Positions 54,374-64,000 of a stretch of DNA of 64,000 nt are shown here, piece by piece. Position numbers and translations under genes: made by a program. Source of the DNA: Algicella marina (lineage in GTDB: Bacteria > Pseudomonadota > Alphaproteobacteria > Rhodobacterales > Rhodobacteraceae). Location: contig NZ_CP046620.1 in assembly GCF_009931615.1 (NCBI RefSeq), positions 2,557,501-2,621,500 on the forward strand, given 5' to 3'. Under the pieces are notes generated by a model. That model had not been told where the DNA came from. It saw only the letters and a list, made by a program, of their open reading frames with translations, and made no database searches. Every line of letters starts with the position of its first letter. The first letter of the stretch is position 1.

Positions 54374-55663
54374 CTATCCGGCATTGCTTTGCTCCGCACT
54401 TGGCAACATGGATTGGCCGACAGGTGGACCGCTGACGACATCGTGCCTTGGTTCCACTTCGCCAACGTGTGGGGTCCGGCGATATGCAGCATAGGAGATG
54501 CACGCAACAACGCCCATAAGCGGGATGAGGATACCCATGGCAATGACTGCATCGCCGAACAATGCGCCCAGGGATCCGACAACGAGACCCGAACCCATTT
54601 GCAAGAAGCCCATCATCGATGCGGCCGCCCCTGCATCCCGACCGAAGGGTGCAAGACCCGCCGTTGACATGGCCGGCATCACAAAGGCAATTCCGAAGGC
54701 ATAGATCGCAACCGGAACCATTACGTGGAGAAAACTTGGCGGCCAGAAAAGCAACGTTGTGGTGCCGATGCTGCCAGCCGCGATAAATAGCAGGCCCACT
54801 GGCACCAGCCTGTAAGCCCCGAATCGCGACATCAGCCCCCGCACGACCAGCGAGCCCGCAAAGAAACAGCCAGATTGCATGAGCATCCCGAGACCGAATT
54901 GTCCGGGGGTCAGTCCGACCCTGTCCATTAGGATGAACGGCAGGAACGTCGCCTGCGCATAGAGTGCGCCAATTGCACCGGCCATCACCATCGATGTGGA
55001 CACGAAATGCCGGTGGCCCAGCAGCATCACATAGACTTTGCCCAAGGCCTTCAGGTTCAATCTGCGCCTGTCCGGAACCACGGTCTCGCGCATCGCAATA
55101 ATGGTGACGCCGATAACGACCAGACCAAACAGCACCATGACGACAAATATCGATCGCCAGCCGAAGAACACCAGCATGAATCCGCCCAGGGTAGGGGCAA
55201 AGGCTGGGCCTAGCGCCAGGATGATACCGATGAGGTTCATGATCCGGGATGAACGCTCATCCGTGAAGAGGTCACGCACCAGGGCGCGAGAAATGGCGAT
55301 GCCGGCGGAGGCACCGACGCCCTGCGCAAAACGTGCAAACATCAGCACATGCACGGTGGGTGAAGCCAGTGCAACGATACTCGCGATGCAATAGATCGTC
55401 ATAAACGCGATCGTCACGCGGCGCCGTCCCAGCGCGTCGGAGAGCGGACCGGCAATCAACTGCGCGACAGCGAACCCACCGAAATAGAGTGTAAGTGTCA
55501 ATTTTATTACGGATTCCGAAGAGCCGAATGCACGGGCAAGCTCCGGCATGGCTGGTGTATACAGCGCCATGGAAACCGGCCCGATTGCCGTCAGCAACGC
55601 GCCGATAAGGCTCACCCGCCGCTCGCTCATCAGCGGCGCTGCACTGCTCGTTCGATTGCTCAT
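54374..55663 (-). CDS. MFS multidrug transporter, Bcr/CflA-like
   Basis: A 429-residue antiporter with about twelve helices. The loop GPLSDALGRRRVTIA after helix 2, the helix-4 ARFAQGVGASAGIAISRALV, and ALGPAFAPTLGGFML in helix 5 are drug:proton antiporter motifs. Its ATG overlaps the stop of the MarR gene (ATGA), so regulator and pump form one operon. It ends 148 bases before the adaptor gene; no gene was seen in that gap. Confidence 0.9.
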   Translation of the reverse strand: MSNRTSSAAPLMSERRVSLIGALLTAIGPVSMALYTPAMPELARAFGSSESVIKLTLTLYFGGFAVAQLIAGPLSDALGRRRVTIAFMTIYCIASIVALASPTVHVLMFARFAQGVGASAGIAISRALVRDLFTDERSSRIMNLIGIILALGPAFAPTLGGFMLVFFGWRSIFVVMVLFGLVVIGVTIIAMRETVVPDRRRLNLKALGKVYVMLLGHRHFVSTSMVMAGAIGALYAQATFLPFILMDRVGLTPGQFGLGMLMQSGCFFAGSLVVRGLMSRFGAYRLVPVGLLFIAAGSIGTTTLLFWPPSFLHVMVPVAIYAFGIAFVMPAMSTAGLAPFGRDAGAAASMMGFLQMGSGLVVGSLGALFGDAVIAMGILIPLMGVVACISYAAYRRTPHVGEVEPRHDVVSGPPVGQSMLPSAEQSNAG

Positions 55664-56139
55664 TTCCCGTCCTTTGCCTCGTTCGGCTGGGCCTGGCAAC
55701 GCATCGTATCCAGGTTCTTCCGTACCTTGCGGGCGGTCTCGCGGAACCGTTCCCATTCTTCCTTCGGAATTCCTTTAGCCGCGCCTGCGTCGATCTGGTT
55801 GCCTATGACAGCAATGTCGGTCAGAACCGCATCGGCCGCGGGCAGAAGTTCCAGCACTTTCGCCCGCCGGTCGTCGGACGCCACCTCGCGCACGACCAGT
55901 CCCGCGTTCTCCAGACGGTCTATCAGTACGCTCAGGCTCATCGGAGCGATGCCGAGTTCTGCAGCCAGTTGATGCTGACGCAACGCCGGAAAACGTGCCA
56001 GCATGAAAAGCACACGTGCTTCCGCTGCCGTGACAGATATATCCGCCCGGTCGAAACTGCGTTCAAAGATAAATCGGAACCTGCGGCCGACTTCCGCAAA
56101 CAGCAGGCCGACAGAATCCTGATCCAGCTTCCGATCCAT
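55660..56139 (-). CDS. MarR-family transcriptional regulator
   Basis: A 159-residue winged-helix regulator: ISVTAAEARVLFMLARFPAL, then the recognition part QLAAELGIAPMSLSVLIDRL, then the wing ENAGLVVREVASDDRRAKVL. MarR proteins usually repress a neighbouring efflux gene until a phenolic or drug ligand binds, which fits the coupled MFS gene. A palindrome 17 bases upstream of its start is a likely operator. ATG 56139 was chosen because homology begins there; upstream in-frame codons look non-coding. Confidence 0.9.
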   Translation of the reverse strand: MDRKLDQDSVGLLFAEVGRRFRFIFERSFDRADISVTAAEARVLFMLARFPALRQHQLAAELGIAPMSLSVLIDRLENAGLVVREVASDDRRAKVLELLPAADAVLTDIAVIGNQIDAGAAKGIPKEEWERFRETARKVRKNLDTMRCQAQPNEAKDGK

Positions 56140-56155
56140 TCGGCAGCACCATCCA

Positions 56156-56178
56156 TATAGTAAGTTAGACTTAATATA
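56156..56178. promoter_or_regulatory. Palindromic operator candidate for the MarR-MFS operon
   Basis: A 23-base dyad with ten-base arms, nine of ten pairs matching, centred on TAG at 56166-56168. The inner arms are TAAGT / ACTTA. It is AT-rich and lies directly before the MarR gene, as MarR autorepression sites usually do. Confidence 0.6.
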
Positions 56179-56179
56179 T

Positions 56180-56435
56180 GCGCCATATACGAGGCCTGGC
56201 ACGGTCGTCAACTCGCGAAACGGTGAGGATCTCGGACGACTTCCATTGGAAAGAGTGGCGGATCTCGCTCGCAACTTACTGATTAGTCAATATTTTTATC
56301 CACTCTCGAGATGTTCGAAAGGCGTTTTGGGATTGTTTCGCAGCCGCAAACAGACAATTGATGCGCCGCAACAATTAACGATGCACAGCGTTTCGCGCCT
56401 ATAGAGAGCATTCAAGTAAACTCAGCGAACCTCCC
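56180..56435. other. Intergenic stretch between the MarR operon and the thi operon
   Basis: This 256-base stretch is AT-richer than its surroundings and separates two divergent operons. No open frame with a ribosome binding site, no tRNA and no strong hairpin was seen. It probably carries upstream control sequence only. Confidence 0.5.
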
Positions 56436-56464
56436 TTGCCTGACAAATATTTTTCACCTAGCCT
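56436..56464 (+). promoter_or_regulatory. Candidate promoter of the thi operon
   Basis: TTGCCT (56436-56441) and TAGCCT (56459-56464) are spaced by 17 bases, just before the riboswitch. The transcript would then begin a few bases ahead of the aptamer, as expected. Confidence 0.45.
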
Positions 56465-56470
56465 GAGCAA

Positions 56471-56576
56471 ACGCAGGGGAGTCCCGCCAAGGGGACTGAG
56501 AGGCAGACAGGGCAATAGCCCGGTGACGCGACCCTTTGAACCTGACCCAGTTGATACTGGCGTAGGAAGCTAGGGT
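56471..56576 (+). ncRNA. TPP riboswitch (THI element)
   Basis: The conserved core is clear: GGGGAGTCC at the start, ACTGAGA, then ACCCTTTGAACCTGACCCAG, then GATACTGGCGTAGGAAGC. These are the thiamine-pyrophosphate aptamer helices and joining loops. It sits 110 bases before thiC and should shut the operon down when TPP is plentiful. A TCCTC run near 56634 could mask the GAGGA before thiC, suggesting control of translation, but this is inference. Confidence 0.96.
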
Positions 56577-56662
56577 TCTACCGGCACAATGCCGCAACGA
56601 ATCCGACAGGCAGACCGTTGCTGCCGATGCGTCCTCTCCACACTCATCTGGTGTCTTTTTGA

Positions 56663-59472
<2,810 letters not shown>

Positions 59473-59639
59473 CGTCACGGCTTCGGTTCTGATCGACGTT
59501 CTCGATGAATTGGGCTTCCGCAACCAGGCCATCGCCACTGCCCTGAATGGCGGGTTCGTACCCAAGCAGGATCGCGGAGCCGCACGGCTTAAAGCGGGTG
59601 ATCAACTCGAAATTCTCGCACCCATGCAGGGAGGTTGAG

Positions 59640-60407
59640 ATGGAAGTCTACGGCACAGAACTTGCCTCACGCCTCTTTCTGGGAACTGCCCAGTACCCCT
59701 CTCCAACTGTTCTGGAAAACGCAATCAAGGCAAGCGGCTCCGATCTTGTCACCGTATCACTACGCCGTGAAACCGCCGAAGGCAGCGGCGCGCATTTCTG
59801 GCAATCCATTCAGTCATCGGGTGTGCGCGTCCTTCCCAATACAGCAGGCTGCCACAGTGTCGGCGAAGCCGTTACAACTGCCAAATTGGCCCGGGATTTG
59901 TTTGGAACGTCCTGGATCAAGTTGGAAGTCATCGGCCACGCCGACACCCTGCAGCCGGATGTCTTCGGTCTCGTCGAAGCTGCCCGCATCCTTGTTCAGG
60001 AAGGCTTTCAGGTTTTTCCCTACACCACCGAAGATCTGATCGTCGGCGAGAAACTGGTCGAAGCCGGCTGCGAGGTGCTTATGCCATGGGGAGCGCCGAT
60101 CGGTTCCGGTCAAGGGCTGCGCAATTCGGACGCACTCCGTGCCATGCGGGCTCACTTTCCCGGCCTTCCGTTGGTCGTCGATGCGGGAATTGGCCGCCCC
60201 TCGCACGCGGCTCAGGCGATGGAGCTAGGTATGGATGCCGTTCTGCTGAACACGGCAGTGGCAAAGGCGGGCGATCCGGCGGCGATGGCCCGGGCGATGG
60301 CATTAGCCGTCGAAGCCGGCCGCACCGCGTACAAGGCGGACCCGATGGAAAGCCGCGACATGGCGATACCATCCACCCCGACACTTGGGATGGCAGTACT
60401 GACATGA
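59640..60407 (+). CDS. thiG: Thiazole synthase ThiG
   Basis: A 255-residue TIM-barrel enzyme that joins deoxyxylulose phosphate, iminoglycine and ThiS-borne sulfur. The Schiff-base lysine is in [10 protein letters not shown], and [18 protein letters not shown] marks the start. [15 protein letters not shown] forms the phosphate loop. It begins one base after thiS and overlaps thiE by ATGA. Confidence 0.96.
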   Translation: MEVYGTELASRLFLGTAQYPSPTVLENAIKASGSDLVTVSLRRETAEGSGAHFWQSIQSSGVRVLPNTAGCHSVGEAVTTAKLARDLFGTSWIKLEVIGHADTLQPDVFGLVEAARILVQEGFQVFPYTTEDLIVGEKLVEAGCEVLMPWGAPIGSGQGLRNSDALRAMRAHFPGLPLVVDAGIGRPSHAAQAMELGMDAVLLNTAVAKAGDPAAMARAMALAVEAGRTAYKADPMESRDMAIPSTPTLGMAVLT

Positions 60408-61000
60408 TGGAACGGTTCTATCTCATTGTCGGCGACGTTGGCCGACTGGAGCTGCTGGTGCCAATGGGGGTAAGACTTGTGCAACTGCGGATCAAGGACC
60501 GCCCCGAGACCGACGTTCGCTATCAGATCGCCAGGGCACGCGATGTGTGCGCAGTCCATGGTGCCCAACTCGTCGTCAATGACTACTGGCAAATCGCGAT
60601 CGATCTGCACTGCGATTACGTCCACTTGGGCCAGGAAGACATGGATAACGCCGATTTCCCGGCCCTGCGTCGGGCAGGCATTCGCTTTGGCCTGTCGACC
60701 CATGACGAGGCGGAGCTGGATCGGGCGCTTGAGCAGGACCCGGCCTATGTCGCACTCGGCCCTGTCTATCCCACACTGCTAAAGAAGATGAAGTGGGGGG
60801 CTCAAGGCCTGGATCGCGTGGCCGAATGGAAACGTCGCGTGGGCAAAACGCCGCTGGTCGCGATTGGCGGGCTGACGCCGGAAAGAGCATCTGCCGTCTT
60901 TACGGCTGGAGCGGACAGTGTCGCAGTCGTCACTGATATCCAACAGGCCAGTGACCCCGGAAAACGGATCGACGAATGGTTGAAGGTTTGCGAGTCATGA
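60404..61000 (+). CDS. thiE: Thiamine phosphate synthase ThiE
   Basis: A 198-residue TIM-barrel protein that couples the pyrimidine and thiazole halves. [12 protein letters not shown] and [20 protein letters not shown] are the pyrophosphate- and Mg-binding parts, followed by GQEDM; GPVYPT and AIGGLTPE come later. It is slightly diverged from E. coli ThiE but complete. It overlaps thiG and the ThiF gene, both by ATGA. Confidence 0.9.
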   Translation: MMERFYLIVGDVGRLELLVPMGVRLVQLRIKDRPETDVRYQIARARDVCAVHGAQLVVNDYWQIAIDLHCDYVHLGQEDMDNADFPALRRAGIRFGLSTHDEAELDRALEQDPAYVALGPVYPTLLKKMKWGAQGLDRVAEWKRRVGKTPLVAIGGLTPERASAVFTAGADSVAVVTDIQQASDPGKRIDEWLKVCES

Positions 61001-61965
61001 GCCGCTATGCCCGCCAGATGAAGCTGCCTGAAGTGGGCAGTGAAGGCCAGGCCAGGCTCTGTCGGTCGCATGTCGCCGTCGTAGGCGCCGGCGGCCTTGG
61101 TTGTCCTGTATTGCAATACCTCGCCGGTGCCGGTGTCGGACAGATAACGCTGCTGGATCCCGACATCGTGGAAGAGAGCAATCTGCACCGCCAGCCACTC
61201 TACCGGATGGACGACATCGGCCGAGCCAAGGCAGACGTGGCTGCTGATTTCGTACGCTCCACCAACCCCGACGTGATGATAACGGCTCTTGCGCAACCTC
61301 TCGGTCCCACGGCGGCGCCGCAGCTTGCCACCGATGCGGATGTCGTCATCGATGCCGCAGACAGCTTCGCGGTAACGTATATCCTGTCCGATGCCTGCAG
61401 GGCCACGGGCACGCCACTCGTATCAGCCAGCGTTTTGGGGCAGTCCGGTTATGTCGGCGGCTTTTGTGGCGATGCTCCCTCGGTGCGAGCCTTATTCCCC
61501 GAATTGCCGGCTAAAGCCGGAAACTGCAGCACCGACGGTGTGTTGGGCCCAGTCGTGGGAACGATCGGTGCGTTGCAGGCACAAATGACAATTCACATAC
61601 TGCTGGGCCTGAAAAGCACGGTGCTTGGCCGCATCGTAACACTTGACCTCGCCGGCTATCGCTTTGGGGGGTTCACCTTTCGTGGGACGCCAGAGCCGGA
61701 AAACAGTATTCCGTTTATCGCAGCCGCGATGCTAACGGCGGAGGATTTGGTCATCGAGCTCCGCTCAGCGACCGAAGCCCCGGAACCGTTCAGCCCCACT
61801 GCCATCCGCATTGCGCCCGAGACCGTGGTCGATCTACCCCCGTCAGCTTCCCGGCGAACTGTTCTGTGCTGCGCTTCCGGCCTGCGTGCCTCCCGGGCTG
61901 CGTCTGCACTCGCTTTGTCAGGCCACGAACACCTGGCGTTGATTGCCTCGTCTGCCTCGGCCTGA
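60997..61965 (+). CDS. thiF: ThiF/MoeB/HesA-family adenylyltransferase with rhodanese-like tail
   Basis: A 322-residue E1-like enzyme that adenylates the ThiS C-terminus. The ATP motif is VVGAGGLGCPVLQYLAGAGV (28-47), then LLDPDIVEESNLHRQPLY. Cys177 in GNCSTDGVLGP matches the active-site cysteine of the family. The zinc-site CxxC expected before LFP is S162-V-R-A165, so the zinc site is lost. The last 45 residues carry CASGLRAS (Cys292), a rhodanese-type CxxGxR loop, but the tail is much shorter than a full rhodanese domain. It overlaps thiE by ATGA. Confidence 0.85.
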   Translation: MSRYARQMKLPEVGSEGQARLCRSHVAVVGAGGLGCPVLQYLAGAGVGQITLLDPDIVEESNLHRQPLYRMDDIGRAKADVAADFVRSTNPDVMITALAQPLGPTAAPQLATDADVVIDAADSFAVTYILSDACRATGTPLVSASVLGQSGYVGGFCGDAPSVRALFPELPAKAGNCSTDGVLGPVVGTIGALQAQMTIHILLGLKSTVLGRIVTLDLAGYRFGGFTFRGTPEPENSIPFIAAAMLTAEDLVIELRSATEAPEPFSPTAIRIAPETVVDLPPSASRRTVLCCASGLRASRAASALALSGHEHLALIASSASA

Positions 61966-61967
61966 GC

Positions 61968-62696
61968 ATGCCAGAGATCATCATCATCGGTGGAACCGAC
62001 AGCAGCGGCGGCGCCGGCCTTACCCGGGACACTGCCGCGGCGCATTCCATCGGTTGCGAAGTGCTGCCAGTCGTGACCGCCGTAACCGTCCAGACGAATG
62101 GAGCACTGATTGCGACCGAGTTGATGCCGGAGGAGGTTGTCCGGCTGCAGATCAAAGCAGCTTTCGATTCCGGCGAACCCTGCTCGGTCAAGATCGGGAT
62201 GCTCGGTTCCGCCAGCATCGCCAGCGTTGTCGTCGAGGCACTCGCGGACCATCAATTGCCGGTGGTGATCGACCCGGTCTTCAAGTCCAGTTCCAATGGT
62301 TGCCTGATGAGGGGCAGCCTGCCCGATCAACTTCTGCAACGCGCTACGATAATCACGCCGAATCTGCCGGAGGCGGCAACTCTCTCGAACTTGCCACAGG
62401 CTGCCACGCCGCTGGAAATTCGGCGACAAGCCGAGGCCATTCTTGCCTTGGGTCCTCAGGCGGTGCTGGTCAAGGACGGGCACGGTGATGCTCCCATTGT
62501 CTCGGACCGCCTTTTCCAAGCCAGCGGACATGACGTGTTTTGCCACAAGAGACTGAGCTTCGGCAGGCGCGGCACCGGTTGCCATCTTGCGACCGCCATT
62601 GCCTGCCATCTGACGATGCAACGCGACCTGACCAACGCCTGCGAACTGGCCATCGCTCAGGTCCATAAATGGCTCAGGAAAGTGCAGGAAAACTGA
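61968..62696 (+). CDS. thiD: Hydroxymethylpyrimidine/phosphomethylpyrimidine kinase ThiD
   Basis: A 242-residue ribokinase-fold enzyme that phosphorylates HMP-P to HMP-PP. IGGTDSSGGAGLTRDTAAAH is the substrate loop, VKIGMLGS the centre, LVKDGHG the nucleotide site and GRRGTGCHLATAIA the anion hole with the catalytic region. It begins 2 bases after thiF and ends the thi operon. thiL is not present in the window. Confidence 0.9.
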   Translation: MPEIIIIGGTDSSGGAGLTRDTAAAHSIGCEVLPVVTAVTVQTNGALIATELMPEEVVRLQIKAAFDSGEPCSVKIGMLGSASIASVVVEALADHQLPVVIDPVFKSSSNGCLMRGSLPDQLLQRATIITPNLPEAATLSNLPQAATPLEIRRQAEAILALGPQAVLVKDGHGDAPIVSDRLFQASGHDVFCHKRLSFGRRGTGCHLATAIACHLTMQRDLTNACELAIAQVHKWLRKVQEN

Positions 62697-62807
62697 CATC
62701 CCGATCCCGATACTGCCCTTGTCTTTCGCTTCTGTATGGCCATTGATCGGGCCAATGGACTCCGGCAACTGAACCCGGCAACAAAGTCCGCATATGTGGG
62801 AGGAAGC

Positions 62808-63824
62808 ATGAAAGGTGCCCTAATCGGCTGCGGATTCTTTGCGCAGAACCAGTTGCACGCATGGCGAGATATCGAGGGGGCGGAAATTGTTGCCTTGTGC
62901 GACCGCGATGAACAACGCCTCGTACAAAGTGCCACCGATTTCAACATCGCACGGACCTACTTCGATGCAGAGGCTATGTTCAAGGATGCGGGCTTCGATT
63001 TTGTTGACATTGCGACCACTGCGCCGTCTCACAGGACGCTGGTAGAAATGGCCGCCAGAGCCGGCGTCCATATTATCTGCCAAAAGCCTTTCGCCGAAAA
63101 CTTGGATGACGCCCGCGCCATGGTCTCCGCCGCTGCCGAGGCGCAGAGAACGATGATGGTTCATGAAAACTTCCGCTGGCAGTCTCCCATTCGAGCGGCG
63201 CTCTCTATTGTGCGATCTGGCCGGATCGGCACGCCATTCTTCGGTCGTTTCAGTTTCCGTTCCGGGTACGACGTTTTCACCGGCCAGCCCTATCTTGCGG
63301 AGGGAAAGCGATTCATCATCGAGGATCTCGGGATCCACATTCTCGATATCGCCCGCGCCTTCCTCGGCAATGCCGAACGTATCACCGCAACTACGAAGCG
63401 GATAAATCCCAAGATAAGGGGGGAAGATGTGGCAACGATGCTTCTCAGCCACATTGCCGGTGCAACCAGTGTCGTCGACTGTTCCTATGCCACCCGAAGA
63501 ATGCCCGAGACGTTCCCCCAGACATTGCTGGAAATCGACGGAACGGAAGGCACGCTGCGACTGGACGCCGGCTATCGGCTGACGGTGCAATCAGACGGTG
63601 AGGATGTGCAGGATGTCTCCCCTCCGGTACTGCCGTGGGCGGAGAAGCCGTGGCACAATATCCAGGAGAGCGTGCTGACAATTCAGCAGCATTTCACGGA
63701 TTGCATCGCTGCCGGGAGAGAACCGGAGACTTCTGGCTCCGACAACCTGCAGACGCTGGCGCTCGTGGAGGCCGCTTACCTATCCGCGGCCGAGGGCCGG
63801 ACCGTAACGCTTGATGAGCTATGA
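62808..63824 (+). CDS. Gfo/Idh/MocA-family oxidoreductase
   Basis: A 338-residue NAD(P)-dependent sugar dehydrogenase-type protein. The Rossmann motif is ALIGCGFFAQNQLHAW, and the catalytic lysine lies in CQKPFAEN (the EKP-type motif with Gln). HENFRWQSPIRAAL begins the substrate domain. The sugar is unknown. GGGAGGAAG precedes ATG 62808; the longer frame upstream is not supported. Its stop overlaps the start of the next gene by ATGA, so the two belong to one operon, probably for sugar or sugar-acid breakdown. Confidence 0.9.
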   Translation: MKGALIGCGFFAQNQLHAWRDIEGAEIVALCDRDEQRLVQSATDFNIARTYFDAEAMFKDAGFDFVDIATTAPSHRTLVEMAARAGVHIICQKPFAENLDDARAMVSAAAEAQRTMMVHENFRWQSPIRAALSIVRSGRIGTPFFGRFSFRSGYDVFTGQPYLAEGKRFIIEDLGIHILDIARAFLGNAERITATTKRINPKIRGEDVATMLLSHIAGATSVVDCSYATRRMPETFPQTLLEIDGTEGTLRLDAGYRLTVQSDGEDVQDVSPPVLPWAEKPWHNIQESVLTIQQHFTDCIAAGREPETSGSDNLQTLALVEAAYLSAAEGRTVTLDEL

Positions 63825-64000
63825 CAAAGTACTCCGAATTGTTCGGCACGAAAGAGCCTCCGGTGCCGCGCCGGATGTTTGCCGTGCCGCCGTGATCTTT
63901 CACACTTGAGGCCGGCGGCCTTCGCCATAACAATCTTCAAGGCTTGGAAGCTATCCGCGCAATCGCCTTCGTCGTCCGTGACCGGGACTGGGGCACACTG
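63821..64000 (+). pseudogene. Gene of unknown family, interrupted by in-frame TGA; 3' end outside window
   Basis: From ATG 63821 the frame reads MTKYSELFGTKEPPVPRRMF, then AVPP, then TGA at 63893-63895. The same frame then continues as SFTLEAGGLRHNNLQGLEAI and RAIAFVVRDRDWGTL to the window end. The second part is clearly protein-like and the first begins with a coupled ATG, so both belong to one gene cut by a stop. The LEAG and RDRDWGT segments recall a sugar-acid lactonase-like family seen beside such oxidoreductases, but this is from memory and weak. It may be a nonsense mutation or a sequencing error. Confidence 0.55.

Overview
The window is 64 kb of GC-rich, gene-dense chromosome from an alphaproteobacterium, most likely of the order Rhodobacterales. 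The reasons are the split b/b' subunits of the F0 ATP synthase, a petABC operon, a RegB-type redox kinase next to a SCO protein, AddAB in place of RecBCD, the order kinase-like gene / tsaE-amgK / murU / addB / addA / trxA, and a candidate CtrA box. No rRNA, tRNA, insertion sequence, prophage or CRISPR array was seen. The genus cannot be named from the sequence alone.

Layout. 1-1730: 3' end of the F0 operon (atpB partial, atpE, b', b) with a terminator. 1807-8798: accessory genes (GNAT, GntR regulator with a SnoaL-like protein, Bcr/CflA transporter, outer-membrane barrel, DUF547 protein, two TerB-like paralogues, RidA) ending in a two-way terminator. 8833-11118: a TadG-like von Willebrand protein and trmL. 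11293-17130: cytochrome bc1 (petABC), an SDR enzyme, a SCO copper protein and regB. 17193-28355: a long co-oriented block with a DivL-like degenerate kinase behind a CtrA-type box, a TsaE-AmgK fusion, murU, addB, addA and trxA; most junctions are ATGA/GTGA overlaps. 28390-34711: an EF-hand-like secreted protein, a DksA-like zinc finger, a frameshifted gene, a cation exporter, a universal stress protein with a fluoroacetate-dehalogenase-like hydrolase, a lytic transglycosylase, and nfuA-tsaB-rimI. 34772-40969: UMF1 transporter, mepA, phytase-like protein, a membrane-bound AraC regulator, a tiny lipoprotein, a LOG protein and dapD. 41170-48469: Hint protein, DUF805 protein, an unknown protein, an overlapping NAD-salvage operon pncA-VOC-pncB, and ppc. 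48710-56178: MltB, then a leftward efflux block (RND pump, adaptor, MFS pump, MarR) with a palindromic operator candidate. 56436-62696: TPP riboswitch and the complete-looking operon thiC-thiO-thiS-thiG-thiE-thiF-thiD. 62808-64000: a Gfo/Idh oxidoreductase overlapping a gene that carries an in-frame stop and runs off the window.

Themes. Energy and redox: ATP synthase, bc1, RegB and SCO. Envelope: MurNAc recycling (AmgK/MurU) with three murein hydrolases. tRNA modification: tsaE, tsaB and trmL. Cofactors: thiamine, NAD and Fe-S. Efflux: four transporters.

The points most worth a second look are the DivL-like pseudokinase with its CtrA box, two probable fresh pseudogenes (frameshift near 29344; in-frame TGA at 63893), a dehalogenase with the full defluorinase residue set, a PEP carboxylase lacking half of the aspartate-inhibition site, a ThiF that lost its zinc cysteines but gained a rhodanese-like tail, and a VOC protein locked inside the NAD-salvage operon.
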